DNA from: Tardiphaga sp. 709
Lineage (GTDB): Bacteria > Pseudomonadota > Alphaproteobacteria > Rhizobiales > Xanthobacteraceae
Direction: 5' to 3'
DNA: 64,000 nucleotides
NCBI RefSeq assembly: GCF_032401055.1
Contig: NZ_CP135529.1
Location: 3,222,501 to 3,286,500, forward strand
Numbering within the stretch: position 1 is the first letter of the stretch; every line of letters starts with the position of its first letter. The notes beneath the pieces are model-generated. The model worked only from the letters and a program-made list of their open reading frames with translations, made no database searches and was not told the DNA's origin. Both the position numbers and the translations under genes were made by a program. Of the stretch, positions 1 to 9,347 are shown piece by piece.

Positions 1-27
1 GATTCCGGCGCACCGCGCGTTTCAACC

Positions 28-1326
28 TTGGCACCCTCGACAGTCCCTCTGCCCTGCCATAGTAAATCCTTGGGCGCATCGACGCGCCCGAAGATGCAGG
101 ACAGCCCTTTGACTGTGACAGATGTGGCGCCGGGTGCAGGCGAAGCCAACAGCACCATTCGTCAAGCTTCCGCGACGAGCCCCAAGACTGCAAACCAGAC
201 CGCAATCGACGCGATCATCAATTCCTATGCCGGCCGATCGATGCCCATCGATCATCTGCGGACCTTCGTCACGCCCGAGATGAATTTCGCGACGCGCACC
301 ATCAAGGCTGGCGCACCGGTGCGGCCGCTGACTTACGGCAAGCGCACACTGCCGGACTTTCCGATCGTCTCCACCGCCGGCACCTTCGACATCTACGACT
401 ATGTCTCGCGCAACCGTGTCGCCGGACTTCTGGTGATGAAGAATGACGAGGTCCTGCTCGAACATTATGACCTCGGCATCAATGCCGCCACGCGCTGGCT
501 ATCGATGTCGATGGCGAAATCCTTCAGCACCACGCTGGTGGGCGCCGCCATCCAGGACGGCTATATCCAGAGCGTCGACGACCCGCTGACCAGGTATCTT
601 CCCGAATTCTCCGGCACCGCCTTCGAGGGCGTCAGCGTGAAGACGCTGATGCAGATGACGTCGGGCCTGCGCTGGAGCGACGACCAGACCGATGCGAATT
701 CCGAGCGCCGCAAGATGCTCGCATTGCAGGTCGGGCAGGAGCCCGGTGCCGTCATGCGTTACATGGCTGAGCGCCCGCGCGCCGCGGCGCCCGGCACGCA
801 ATGGACCTATTCGACTGGCGATACCCATGTGGTCGGCGCGCTGGTGAAAGCCGCCACCGGCAAATGGCTGAGCGATTATCTCTCGGAGAAGATCTGGTCC
901 AGACTCGGCATGGAGGCCGATGGCGCCTGGTGGCTGGAAGCGCCCGGCGGGCTGGAAGTCGCCGGCAGCGGGATGTTTGCCACCCTGCGCGACTATGCCC
1001 GGTTCGGCCGGTTCATTCTCGATGACGGCGTGATCGATGGCACCCGCGTGCTGCCGGAAGGCTGGGTCCGCGAGGCCGGGGCATCCAGACAGATCAACGG
1101 CCAGCGCGTCGATTACGGCTATATGTGGTGGATCGTGCCGGCGCCCGACGGCACGCTCGATGACGGCGCCTTCGTCGCGCGCGGCATTTTCGGCCAGATG
1201 CTGTACATCAATCCGAAACAGCGCGTGATCTGCGTGGTGCTGAGCGCACGCTCGAAGCCCACGACGCTGAACGCGCCGATTCTGGACAATGATTTCTTCA
1301 ATGCGGTGGTGAAGGCGCTGAGGTGA
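28..1326 (+). CDS. NylB-like serine hydrolase (beta-lactamase family), possibly 5'-truncated
   Basis: Penicillin-binding/beta-lactamase-fold hydrolase of the 6-aminohexanoate-dimer hydrolase (NylB)/EstB group. The nucleophile motif SMAK is seen at Ser161-Lys164, the second-motif tyrosine at Tyr261 in YSTGD, and the third motif is ARGIFGQ near the C-terminus instead of a classic KTG. Members hydrolyse amide or ester bonds; the substrate cannot be read from sequence. No signal peptide is visible, so it is probably cytoplasmic. The reading frame is open to base 1, so the start is uncertain: TTG at 28, ATG at 94, or a start outside the window. The protein at 2788 is a paralogue with the same motif order. 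A dispersed repeat follows the gene. Confidence 0.85.
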   Translation: MAPSTVPLPCHSKSLGASTRPKMQDSPLTVTDVAPGAGEANSTIRQASATSPKTANQTAIDAIINSYAGRSMPIDHLRTFVTPEMNFATRTIKAGAPVRPLTYGKRTLPDFPIVSTAGTFDIYDYVSRNRVAGLLVMKNDEVLLEHYDLGINAATRWLSMSMAKSFSTTLVGAAIQDGYIQSVDDPLTRYLPEFSGTAFEGVSVKTLMQMTSGLRWSDDQTDANSERRKMLALQVGQEPGAVMRYMAERPRAAAPGTQWTYSTGDTHVVGALVKAATGKWLSDYLSEKIWSRLGMEADGAWWLEAPGGLEVAGSGMFATLRDYARFGRFILDDGVIDGTRVLPEGWVREAGASRQINGQRVDYGYMWWIVPAPDGTLDDGAFVARGIFGQMLYINPKQRVICVVLSARSKPTTLNAPILDNDFFNAVVKALR

Positions 1327-1341
1327 TCGGCTGACTTTCTT

Positions 1342-1517
1342 ACCTCTCCCCGCTTGCGGGGAGAGGTCGACTGGAACGCGCGCAGCGCGTGAAAGTCGGG
1401 TGACGGGGACTCACCATTTGCTCGGAGTCGATGGAGACTCCCCTCACCCGTCGTCGCTTCGCGACGCCACCCTCTCCCCGTCTAGCGAAGCTTCGCTTCG
1501 CCGTGCGGGGCGAGGGA
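1342..1517. repeat. Dispersed palindromic intergenic repeat
   Basis: Two linked palindromes fill the gap between the convergent genes. The first is a perfect 12-bp stem at 1342-1353 / 1356-1367 (ACCTCTCCCCGC, loop TT). The second pairs 1470-1480 with 1506-1516 around the 14-bp palindrome AGCGAAGCTTCGCT. Sequences of this type occur in many copies between genes in Bradyrhizobium-like genomes (general knowledge). It could also act as a bidirectional terminator. Confidence 0.7.
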
Positions 1518-1521
1518 AGAA

Positions 1522-2571
1522 CTACCCCACTTTGCTTCGCTTCGCCTGCGCCGCAACGCTCAGTTCGGGCCAGTCTTGCGCGATGGCCTCGATCAGCCAG
1601 TTGCGATAGCGGCGGATCAGTGGCGCATCCCAGCGGTCGGCGCGGGTGATGAAGTAATAGATGCCATCCGAATAAGGCTGAAAGCTCGCATTGTCTTTTC
1701 CGATCTCGACGAGGCGGCCGGATTCCAGCTCATGCGCAACCACCATATGGTTGGACAGCGCTACGCCGCGGCCATGGACCGCTGCATCCAGCGTCATGTG
1801 GCCCTGCCACAGGCGAGGACCGCCGAGGTCGAGTTCGTCATAGATGCCGTGCGCCGCCAGCCAGTGCGCCCAGCTGTCGAAGTCCTCTTCATGCAGCAGG
1901 CGCTGGCTGAGCAGATCGCGCGGCGTCTCGATCGCCGGCATCGAGGCCAGGTAGGCCGGGCTGGCCACCGCGACAATCGGCACCCGCGCGGCCTCGATGC
2001 AGCGCAGGCCGGGGGCGAGCTGCAGCGGATTGCCATAGACCGACTCGAAGCGGATATCGATATCCGTCTCGTGCGAGGCGAAATCCGGCCGGCGATCGGT
2101 GGGGCGCAGCTCGATATCGACGTCGCGATTGGCCTTCTCGAACAATCCGATCTTGCGCGACATCCAGTGCAGCGCGAAGCCCGGCGCGCACCAGATCAGC
2201 AGGCGATGATTATCGCCGCGCCGCATCAGGTCGATGGTGGCATCGGCAATGGCATCCATCGCCGCCGCAATATGCCGGTGATAACGCACGCCGTCATCGG
2301 TCAGCGAGATGCTCGACGACGTCCGGTCGATCAGCTTGGTGCCCGTCCATGATTCCAGCGTGCGCAGATGCCGACTGATCACCGCGTGATCGCGCCCGAG
2401 GCTCTGTGCCGCGCGGCGCACGCCGCCGAGCCGTGCCACCGCATCGAAGGCACGCAGCGCCTCGAAAGGCGGGATCGACTTGCGCGACGGCGGGTTCAGC
2501 GCCGGGGCTGGCGCGGCTCCGCTATCGTCCATCACGACAGGATTGGGGCCTGGACTGGAGACCGGCTTCAT
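1522..2571 (-). CDS. LysR-family transcriptional regulator (GcvA-like)
   Basis: The N-terminal winged helix-turn-helix begins at PPFEALRAFDAVARLGG and continues through QSLGRDHAVISRHLRTLE. A type-2 periplasmic-binding-like effector domain follows. This is the layout of the GcvA/AmpR branch of LysR regulators. It lies divergent from the hydrolase at 2788 with about 220 bp between them, the usual arrangement for a LysR protein controlling its neighbour, so the hydrolase-importer operon is its likely target. The start is not fixed: in-frame ATGs exist at 2691, 2574, 2571 and 2532, none with a strong ribosome site. The HTH begins soon after 2532, so the shorter starts are more natural. Confidence 0.85.
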   Translation of the reverse strand: MKPVSSPGPNPVVMDDSGAAPAPALNPPSRKSIPPFEALRAFDAVARLGGVRRAAQSLGRDHAVISRHLRTLESWTGTKLIDRTSSSISLTDDGVRYHRHIAAAMDAIADATIDLMRRGDNHRLLIWCAPGFALHWMSRKIGLFEKANRDVDIELRPTDRRPDFASHETDIDIRFESVYGNPLQLAPGLRCIEAARVPIVAVASPAYLASMPAIETPRDLLSQRLLHEEDFDSWAHWLAAHGIYDELDLGGPRLWQGHMTLDAAVHGRGVALSNHMVVAHELESGRLVEIGKDNASFQPYSDGIYYFITRADRWDAPLIRRYRNWLIEAIAQDWPELSVAAQAKRSKVG

Positions 2572-2787
2572 CATCCATCCACATTCGGTTGGCGGCACGA
2601 CCGCCAGGCGGATCGTCCCAACGAGACAAGCATTCAGCGAAGCAAGAGACATGCCGGTGTGCACAGAGGCAAGTCGGCAGGGCTGCGGCAAGATGGCAGC
2701 CTAGCACGGTGCGCCCGGTGCACCACCATGCCCCTCATTGGCATCTTCCGAGTCATCTTGATGGCGTTACCCTCGTGAGGTCTAACG

Positions 2788-4035
2788 ATGGCTCATCGCG
2801 CGCTGCGCGGCGGCCGCGGCATGGGGAGCACGACACTGACCGATCTGTTTCAACGGCCACGCTACCGCGACCCGCTCAATCCCGGCGGCCCCCTTCTGCC
2901 GCGCTCCGGCTGGAGCCGGGCGCCGATGCATCGCTGGACCTTCCAGCACATCCGCGAGATGACGCCGACCGCGCAAGTCTGGCGCGGCCCGGGCCCGGTA
3001 ATGCCGATGCGCGAGAATTTTGCGGCGCTGGACGACGTCGCCTTCACCTTCGATGGCCGCGAGCTGAGTTTCGCGCGCTTTCTGACGGACAACGCCACCG
3101 ACGGCATGCTGGTGCTGCACCGTGGCGCCATCGTCTATGAGCGCTACTTCAACGATATGAAGCCGCACAGCCAACACCTGTCGATGTCGATGGCAAAATC
3201 GATGGTCGGCATGGTGGCCGGCATTCTCACCGACCGTGGCGTGCTCGATCCCAAGGCGCCGGTGACGCACTATCTGCCCGAACTCGCGCGCACCGCCTAT
3301 AGCGGCGCGACGGTGCAGCACGTGCTCGACATGACCACCGGTGTCGTGTTCGACGAATCCTACACCACGCCCGGCTCGCATATGGTGAAGCTCGGCTATG
3401 CCTGCGGCTGGCGCGTCAACGACCAGCCGGACTACCCGCGCATCATGTGGGAGCTGATCCTGACGCTGACCGAACAGGACCGCCCGCACGGATCGCTGTT
3501 CCAGTATCGCTCCATCGAGACCGACGTGCTCGGCTTCATCCTCGAACGTGCCACCGCAACTTCGCTCTCCGAGCTCGTCAGCCGCGAATTATGGGCGCCG
3601 ATGGGCGCGCAGGAGGACGGCTATTTCACTGTCGACCACGGCGGCTTCGCGCTGGCCGATGGCGGCTTCTGCGCCAGTTTGCGCGACTATGGCCGCTTCG
3701 CGCAGATGATCATCAATGGCGGGCGGTCCGGCGATCGTCAGGTGATCCCGAAAGCGTGGATCGACGATACCCGCAACAACGGCAACACCGAACTGTTCCA
3801 GGGCTTCTTCCGCGAGACGCTGCCGGAGGGCGCCTATCACAACAAATGGTGGATCGAGGACCCCCGAGGCCGCGCCATGCTGGCACGCGGCATCTTCGGG
3901 CAGCTCATCTATATCGACCCGGAATCCGAATTTGCCTTCGTCAAGCTCTCGACCTGGCCCGAGGTCACCAGCGTGCCGCGCGCCCGCGAGGCCGTCGCCG
4001 CCGCACATGCGATCCGCGATGCACTCACACGATAA
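2788..4035 (+). CDS. NylB-like serine hydrolase (6-aminohexanoate-dimer hydrolase family)
   Basis: 415 residues. The SMAK motif is at Ser134-Lys137 and the motif tyrosine at Tyr240 in FQYRSIETDVLG. The stretch DRPHG-x3-FQYRS-x2-TDVLG-x3-ERAT and the C-terminal ARGIFGQLIYIDP follow the layout I recall for NylB-type amide hydrolases, which cleave linear omega-amino acid dimers and some esters. No signal peptide is seen. GTGAGG precedes ATG 2788 by seven bases and supports this start. The importer permease begins 15 bp downstream, so hydrolase and importer are probably one operon, suggesting that an imported oligomer or amide is cleaved inside the cell. The exact substrate is inference. Confidence 0.88.
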   Translation: MAHRALRGGRGMGSTTLTDLFQRPRYRDPLNPGGPLLPRSGWSRAPMHRWTFQHIREMTPTAQVWRGPGPVMPMRENFAALDDVAFTFDGRELSFARFLTDNATDGMLVLHRGAIVYERYFNDMKPHSQHLSMSMAKSMVGMVAGILTDRGVLDPKAPVTHYLPELARTAYSGATVQHVLDMTTGVVFDESYTTPGSHMVKLGYACGWRVNDQPDYPRIMWELILTLTEQDRPHGSLFQYRSIETDVLGFILERATATSLSELVSRELWAPMGAQEDGYFTVDHGGFALADGGFCASLRDYGRFAQMIINGGRSGDRQVIPKAWIDDTRNNGNTELFQGFFRETLPEGAYHNKWWIEDPRGRAMLARGIFGQLIYIDPESEFAFVKLSTWPEVTSVPRAREAVAAAHAIRDALTR

Positions 4036-4050
4036 CCCAAAGGCAGCGTG

Positions 4051-4992
4051 ATGGGCCGCTTCCTGCTCGGACGTCTGCTGCAGGCGGTGCCGACACTGAT
4101 CATCGTATCGGCGGCGATCTTCTTTGCCATGCGGCTGATCCCCGGCGATCCCGCTTCCGTGATGCTCGGCGATCTCGCGACGCCCGAACAGGTCGAGGCG
4201 CTGCGCCGGGAGATGGGCCTCTCCGGCGCGCTGCCGTCGCAATATCTGACCTGGCTCAGCCACATCTTCTCGGGTGACTTCGGCAAGTCGATCTCGTCAG
4301 GCGAACACGTGCTGCCGCTGATGCTGGACCGCTTCGCTGTCTCCGCAACCATCGTCGTCACAGCCGTGGTGTTTGCCGCGCTCATCGCGGTGCCAGCCGG
4401 CATGTTCGCGGCATGGAAACAGGGCAGCTTCGCCGACTACGGCACCGTCGCGCTCTCGACGCTGCTGCTGTCGATCCCGAGCTTCTGGCTCGGCCTGATG
4501 ATCCTCTTGGTATTCGGCATGTGGCTCGAATGGTTTCCCGTCATCGGCTACGTATCGCTGAGCGAGAGTTTCCGTCAGGGCGTGCTGTTCATCTTCATGC
4601 CGGTGCTGACGCTGATCATGGTCGAACTCGGCCCGATCGTGCGCATGGCGCGCGCCTCCACCATTGAGGTGTCGCGGCTCGAATATATCACCCATGCCCG
4701 CGCCAAGGGCCTGTCGGAATCCGAGGTGATGTGGCGGCACGCGTTTCGTAATGCGTTTGCGCCGACCTGGACATTGATCGGCCTGATCCTCGGCGGGTTG
4801 CTCGGCGGCATCGCCATCACCGAGACGGTATTCACCATTCCCGGCCTTGGCCGCCTGCTGGTCGAGGCGATCTATGCCCGCGACTATCCGGTGGTGCAGG
4901 GCTGCATCCTGTTCATCAGCGTCATCTATGTCATCGTCAATCTGGTCGTCGACATGCTGTACCCGCTGTTCGACCCGAAGATCGCGCAATGA
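4051..4992 (+). CDS. Peptide-type ABC transporter permease (DppB-like)
   Basis: Inner-membrane permease of the dipeptide/oligopeptide/nickel class. It starts with MGRFLLGRLLQAVPTL, the typical first helix of DppB proteins. About six hydrophobic segments are present, and the cytoplasmic EAA-type loop reads EYITHARAKGLSESEV around two thirds of the length. AAAGG lies seven bases before ATG 4051; a GTG at 4048 is also possible. The stop overlaps the start of the next permease, so the two are translationally coupled. It should pair with that permease and the fused ATPase. Confidence 0.92.
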   Translation: MGRFLLGRLLQAVPTLIIVSAAIFFAMRLIPGDPASVMLGDLATPEQVEALRREMGLSGALPSQYLTWLSHIFSGDFGKSISSGEHVLPLMLDRFAVSATIVVTAVVFAALIAVPAGMFAAWKQGSFADYGTVALSTLLLSIPSFWLGLMILLVFGMWLEWFPVIGYVSLSESFRQGVLFIFMPVLTLIMVELGPIVRMARASTIEVSRLEYITHARAKGLSESEVMWRHAFRNAFAPTWTLIGLILGGLLGGIAITETVFTIPGLGRLLVEAIYARDYPVVQGCILFISVIYVIVNLVVDMLYPLFDPKIAQ

Positions 4993-5822
4993 TGCGCTAT
5001 CTCCCCCGCCTCGCGCGCGGCCGCGCCAATCTCCTGATCGGCGGCGGCCTCGTCCTGCTGCTGGCCCTGCTCGCGATCTTCGGGCCGATGCTGGCGCCGT
5101 ATGATCCGCTCAAGCTCAACCTGCGCGCCGTGCTGAAGGCGCCGTCCGCATCGCATCTGTTCGGCGCCGACGAATTCGGCCGCGATGTGCTGAGCCGGCT
5201 GATCTATGGCGCGCGCACCACCGGCTGGATCGCGCTTGCGACCGTTGCCATCGCGGTCTCGCTCGGCCTCTTGTTCGGCATCGTTGCCGGCTTCCTGCGC
5301 GGCTGGACCGACAGGATACTCATGATCCTTAACGACTCGCTGCTGGCCTTTCCCGGCCTGCTGCTGGCGCTGTTCATCATGGCAATCTCCGGCGCCAGCC
5401 GCGAGGCGCTGATCCTCGCACTCAGCGTTGCTTATATGCCCGCCGTGGTGCGCGTTGCACGCGCCAGCGTGCTGTCGGTGCGCGAGCGCGAATATATCGA
5501 GGCGTCGCGCGTGATGGGCAATTCGGAACTGGTAACCATGGTGCGTCACGTGCTGCCGAACTGCATGGCGCCGATCACGGTACTGGCCACCACGATGTTC
5601 GGCTGGGTGATCCTGTCGGAGAGCGCGCTGAGCTTTCTCGGCCTCGGCGTGCCACCACCGGCGCCGAGCTGGGGCAACATGCTGGCCTCGGGCCGCCCGT
5701 TCATTACGCAGGCGCCCTATCTTCTCATTTTGCCCGGCCTGTGCATCTCGCTGACGCTGCTTGGCATCAACATGCTGGGCGATGCGCTGCGCGACTGGCT
5801 CGACCCGAAGATGCAGGCGTAA
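4989..5822 (+). CDS. Peptide-type ABC transporter permease (DppC-like)
   Basis: Second permease of the importer, 277 residues. It has the DppC signature: one N-terminal helix, then the FGADEFGRDVLSRLIYGAR stretch, then five further helices. The EAA loop reads EYIEASRVMGNSELV, and SFLGLGVPPPAPSWG near the C-terminus is typical of the family. The ATG overlaps the stop of the upstream permease by four bases. The ATPase gene starts five bases after its stop. Confidence 0.92.
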   Translation: MMRYLPRLARGRANLLIGGGLVLLLALLAIFGPMLAPYDPLKLNLRAVLKAPSASHLFGADEFGRDVLSRLIYGARTTGWIALATVAIAVSLGLLFGIVAGFLRGWTDRILMILNDSLLAFPGLLLALFIMAISGASREALILALSVAYMPAVVRVARASVLSVREREYIEASRVMGNSELVTMVRHVLPNCMAPITVLATTMFGWVILSESALSFLGLGVPPPAPSWGNMLASGRPFITQAPYLLILPGLCISLTLLGINMLGDALRDWLDPKMQA

Positions 5823-5826
5823 TGCG

Positions 5827-7488
5827 ATGACGATGAAACCCGATCCATCGCAGCCCGTGATCTCAGCCGAGCGCCTGACGGTGACCGTCGGCCCCGACGG
5901 CAACAAGCTCGTTGACGATGCCAGCTTCTCCATCATGCCCGGCAGCATGCTGGCGCTGGTCGGCGAATCCGGCTCCGGCAAGACGATGGCCGCGCGCGCG
6001 GTGCTCGGCCTGTTGCCGACACCGCTGATTGCGGCGCCAGGCAGCAGCATCAGGTTCCGCCACACCGAGCTTGTCGGCATCGCGCCGCCGGCACTGCGCA
6101 AAATTCGCGGCGCGCATATCGGCATGGTGTTCCAGGAGCCGATGGTGTCGCTCAATCCGTCGATGACAATCGGCCGGCAGATGGCCGAGGGCCTCGCGCT
6201 GCATCACCGCCGGCTGTCGCGCGGCGAGATCCGCGAGCGCTGCCTCGCGATGCTGAAGCGTGTCAGCATTCCCAATCCGGTCCATTGCCTCGACGCTTAT
6301 CCGCATGAATTTTCCGGCGGCATGCGCCAGCGCATCATGCTGGCCTCGGTGATGCTGCTGAAGCCGGACCTGTTGATCGCCGACGAGCCGACCACAGCGC
6401 TCGACACGCTGGTGCAACGCGACGTGCTCGACCTGATGGTCGAGCTGACGCAGGAAAACGGCACCGCGGTGCTGCTGATCAGCCACGACCTCGGCATGGT
6501 CTCGCACTACGTGCGCGACGTGGCGGTGATGCTGAAGGGCAAGATTGTCGAACAGGGCCGCAGTCTCGATGTGCTGTCATCTCCACAGCACGACTATACT
6601 AGGCGGCTAGTCGATGCACTGCCGAGGCGAAGCGCCGGCGGATTGCGCAGCGCGCGGACCGCCAAGCCGCTGGTCGAACTGCGCGACGTGGTGATCGACT
6701 ATCCCGGCCGCGCACGCTTGTTCGGCCGTACCGAGGCCAAGCGCGCCGTCGACGGCGTCGATCTTACCATCGGCGAAGGCGAGACGCTGGCGCTGGTCGG
6801 CGGCTCTGGCTCTGGCAAGACCACGCTCGGCCGCGCCACCGTCGGCCTGATCACGCCGACCTCCGGCAGCATCGCCTTCCGCGGCGGCCAGATCATGACC
6901 TGGCGCGGCCGCGCGGCGCGGCTGCAGCGCGAGGAAATGCAGATCATCTTCCAGGATCCGTATTCCTCGCTCGATCCGCGCCAACGCATCGGCGATATCG
7001 TCGGCGAGCCTTTGCGGCTTGACACTACGATGGACGGCAAGGCGCGTGATGCCCGCGTGCGTGAGGTGCTCGATGAGGTCGGTCTGTCCCAAGACTTCCT
7101 GCGCAGGCTGCCGCATCAATTGTCCGGTGGCCAGCGCCAGCGCGTCGCCATCGCACGCGCCATCGCACGGCGCCCGGCCTTCGTGGTCGCCGACGAGCCG
7201 GTGTCGGCGCTCGACATGACCGTGCAGAAGCAGATCCTGAAACTGATCCGCGAGTTGCAGGAGCGCTATGGTTTTGCGTGTCTGTTCGTCTCGCATGATC
7301 TCGGTGCTGTCGAGCAGGTCGCCGACCGTGTCGCCGTCATGCAGAACGGCAAGATCGTCGAAGTCGGGAGCCGGGACGACATCTTCGACCGGCCGCAGCA
7401 TGATTACACAAAGCGGCTGCTGAATGCGGCGATGCTGCTAGACCGGAAGTTTGATGGCGCGGGGGTGGCGGCGGAGACGGTGGTCTAG
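5827..7488 (+). CDS. Fused peptide-type ABC transporter ATP-binding protein (DppD-DppF type)
   Basis: 553 residues with two complete ABC domains in one chain. The first has Walker A GESGSGKT, signature FSGGMRQR and Walker [10 protein letters not shown]. The second has Walker A GGSGSGKT, signature LSGGQRQR and FVVADEPVS. It energises the two permeases encoded just upstream. The start at 5827 is chosen because it follows the permease stop directly; the frame is open further upstream but there it runs through the permease gene. A second fused ATPase of the same design lies at 60889. Confidence 0.92.
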   Translation: MTMKPDPSQPVISAERLTVTVGPDGNKLVDDASFSIMPGSMLALVGESGSGKTMAARAVLGLLPTPLIAAPGSSIRFRHTELVGIAPPALRKIRGAHIGMVFQEPMVSLNPSMTIGRQMAEGLALHHRRLSRGEIRERCLAMLKRVSIPNPVHCLDAYPHEFSGGMRQRIMLASVMLLKPDLLIADEPTTALDTLVQRDVLDLMVELTQENGTAVLLISHDLGMVSHYVRDVAVMLKGKIVEQGRSLDVLSSPQHDYTRRLVDALPRRSAGGLRSARTAKPLVELRDVVIDYPGRARLFGRTEAKRAVDGVDLTIGEGETLALVGGSGSGKTTLGRATVGLITPTSGSIAFRGGQIMTWRGRAARLQREEMQIIFQDPYSSLDPRQRIGDIVGEPLRLDTTMDGKARDARVREVLDEVGLSQDFLRRLPHQLSGGQRQRVAIARAIARRPAFVVADEPVSALDMTVQKQILKLIRELQERYGFACLFVSHDLGAVEQVADRVAVMQNGKIVEVGSRDDIFDRPQHDYTKRLLNAAMLLDRKFDGAGVAAETVV

Positions 7489-7552
7489 CGCCATACACTC
7501 AGGCTTTCATACGCGGGCTTGAACAGCGTACCTATCTTTGCCGGTCACTCCG

Positions 7553-7667
7553 CCCTCATCCTGAGGAGCGGTCGCCTTCGACCGCGTCTCGAAGGATGGC
7601 CGCGAGCTCCGGAGTGCGGCAATCATGGTTCGAGACGCGCGCAAAAGCGCGCTCCTCGCCATGAGGG
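7553..7667. repeat. Dispersed inverted repeat between convergent genes
   Basis: The ends are inverted copies: CCCTCAT at 7553-7559 and ATGAGGG at 7661-7667, with further complementary blocks (GAGGAGCG / GCGCTCCTC) inside. CCTCATCCTGAGGAG-type elements of this kind are widespread between genes in Bradyrhizobium and Rhodopseudomonas relatives (general knowledge). No ORF here looks like a gene. Confidence 0.65.
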
Positions 7668-7675
7668 GGAGTACG

Positions 7676-7706
7676 AAAAAACCCGAGGCCATCGCCGGCC
7701 CCGGGT
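7676..7706 (-). terminator. Rho-independent terminator of the binding-protein gene
   Basis: Read on the minus strand, a 10-bp stem (ACCCGGGGCC pairing with GGCCTCGGGT, one mismatch) is followed directly by a run of six T. It lies 30 bp after the stop of the substrate-binding protein gene. Confidence 0.85.
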
Positions 7707-7735
7707 CTTCAAGTCTGCCGTAACGCTGCGGGCAG

Positions 7736-9319
7736 TTACAGCTTCTTCCACACACCCCAGGCGCGCGGTTTTTCGAGCGGCCACGACTCGTAGTTCACGA
7801 GCTTCGGCGAGACCGCCTCGATCACGGGATAGTAGTAAAGGCCGAGGATCGGCACTTCCTCTTCCATTTTGGCATGAAGCTGCCTGAGGATGGCCTTGCG
7901 CTCCTCGAAACCCGTCGCGTTTAGCGCCTTGAGATACAGCGCCTGCGCCTCCGCATCGTCCCATTGCGACGTCGGCGCCTTGGCCTTGTTGCCGATGATG
8001 GTGCCATACATCAGCATCGGGTCGGCGCGCGACGAATAGCCGAAGGACTGCAGCTGGAACTTGCCGCTCATCCAGTTCTCGAGCTGCGCCGCCCAGTCGA
8101 TCACGTCGAGCTGCACGTTGAAGCCGGCGGCGTTGAGCATGGCCTGCACCACAACGGCATTCTCATACATGCCGATATAGCGCTTGTTGGTCTGCATCTT
8201 GATCGGCTCGCCCTTGTAGCCGGCTTCCTTCAAGAGCTTTTTCGCGGCTTCAGGATCGTATTTCGGCCAGGCCTGGAACGACTTGTCGAAATAGGCCGAG
8301 GATTCCGCAACACCCGACGGATTGAACTCGGTAAGACCCATCAGCTTGGTCTCCGCCATTTCCTTGAAGTCGATCGCATGCGCCAAAGCGCGGCGGATCT
8401 TGACGTTCGACATCAAGGGGTCGGTGGTCTGGATCAGGATCGCCGACAGTGACAGGCCCGGCGCGGTCTTTACGACGGCGCCGCGCTTTCTCATTTCCTC
8501 GATGCGCGAAACCTGAAGATAGGTGACGATGTCGACCTGGCCGGCGAGCAACGCGGTTTCCGCCGCGGTCTTGTCAGGGATGACGACGAAGCGAACCTCG
8601 TCGAAATAGCTGGTGCGGTCGCCGCCGAAGCCGTCGCGCTTCTGCTTCGACGCGACATAGTCCGCGAAGCGCTCCAGCGAGACATATTGCTCCTTGCGCC
8701 ATTCCTTCAGCTTGAACGAGCCTGAACCGATCGCCGATCCTGCAATCCAATTGCCCTCGGCGTCGACATTCTTCGGGCTGGCAATCCAGAAATTGCAGAC
8801 GATGTCGGCGAGCCGCACCAGGAACAGCGTGTTCGGCTTGTCGAGGGTGAAGACTACCGTTCCGTCGTCCGGTGCTTCCACCGACTCGACCTTCATGCCG
8901 CGCGAACCGTCGAAGCTTGCGGCACAGACCCATGGCGCACCGGACTTCGGGGCCGCCATGCGGCGGTCCCACAGCCACTTGACGTCGGCGGCCTTCGCCT
9001 TGTCGCCGTTGTGATAGACTATGCCGTCGCGGAGCTTGAAGCTGTAGGTCTTGCCGTCCGGCGACACGTCCCAGCTCTCGGCTGCGGCGGGGCCGATGGT
9101 CATGTCGTTCCTGTGCGCGACAAGCTGTTCGTAGATGTGATTGAGGACGTGGTCGGTGAGATTGTCGCTGCGCGAGGCGTCGAGCGTGCGGATATCCGCC
9201 GTCATCACGATCCGCATCGTGCCGCCACGGATCGGCTCCTCCGCACGTGCCATGCCGGCGAAGGCGACGCCCGCGGCAATCGCGGCCAGGACGGTGGCGA
9301 AGACAGATCTCATCCTCAT
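7736..9319 (-). CDS. Peptide-type ABC transporter substrate-binding protein (SBP family 5)
   Basis: 527 residues. A signal peptide starts MRMRSVFATVLAAIAAG and is probably cleaved after GMARA, giving a periplasmic protein. The mature part has the family-5 layout: GGTMRIVMTADIRTLD at the N-terminus, then AAESWDVSPDGKTYSFKLRDG. GGAG six bases before ATG 9319 fixes the start; a longer frame to 9421 has no such site. It is convergent with the permease/ATPase operon, so it is transcribed separately, yet it is the obvious binding partner. The aminotransferase gene ends just upstream of it, so both may share a transcript. Ligand unknown; peptides, opines or omega-amino acid amides would fit. Confidence 0.9.
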   Translation of the reverse strand: MRMRSVFATVLAAIAAGVAFAGMARAEEPIRGGTMRIVMTADIRTLDASRSDNLTDHVLNHIYEQLVAHRNDMTIGPAAAESWDVSPDGKTYSFKLRDGIVYHNGDKAKAADVKWLWDRRMAAPKSGAPWVCAASFDGSRGMKVESVEAPDDGTVVFTLDKPNTLFLVRLADIVCNFWIASPKNVDAEGNWIAGSAIGSGSFKLKEWRKEQYVSLERFADYVASKQKRDGFGGDRTSYFDEVRFVVIPDKTAAETALLAGQVDIVTYLQVSRIEEMRKRGAVVKTAPGLSLSAILIQTTDPLMSNVKIRRALAHAIDFKEMAETKLMGLTEFNPSGVAESSAYFDKSFQAWPKYDPEAAKKLLKEAGYKGEPIKMQTNKRYIGMYENAVVVQAMLNAAGFNVQLDVIDWAAQLENWMSGKFQLQSFGYSSRADPMLMYGTIIGNKAKAPTSQWDDAEAQALYLKALNATGFEERKAILRQLHAKMEEEVPILGLYYYPVIEAVSPKLVNYESWPLEKPRAWGVWKKL

Positions 9320-9347
9320 GCGGTTCTCCAAATCACGTTGCCAATAT

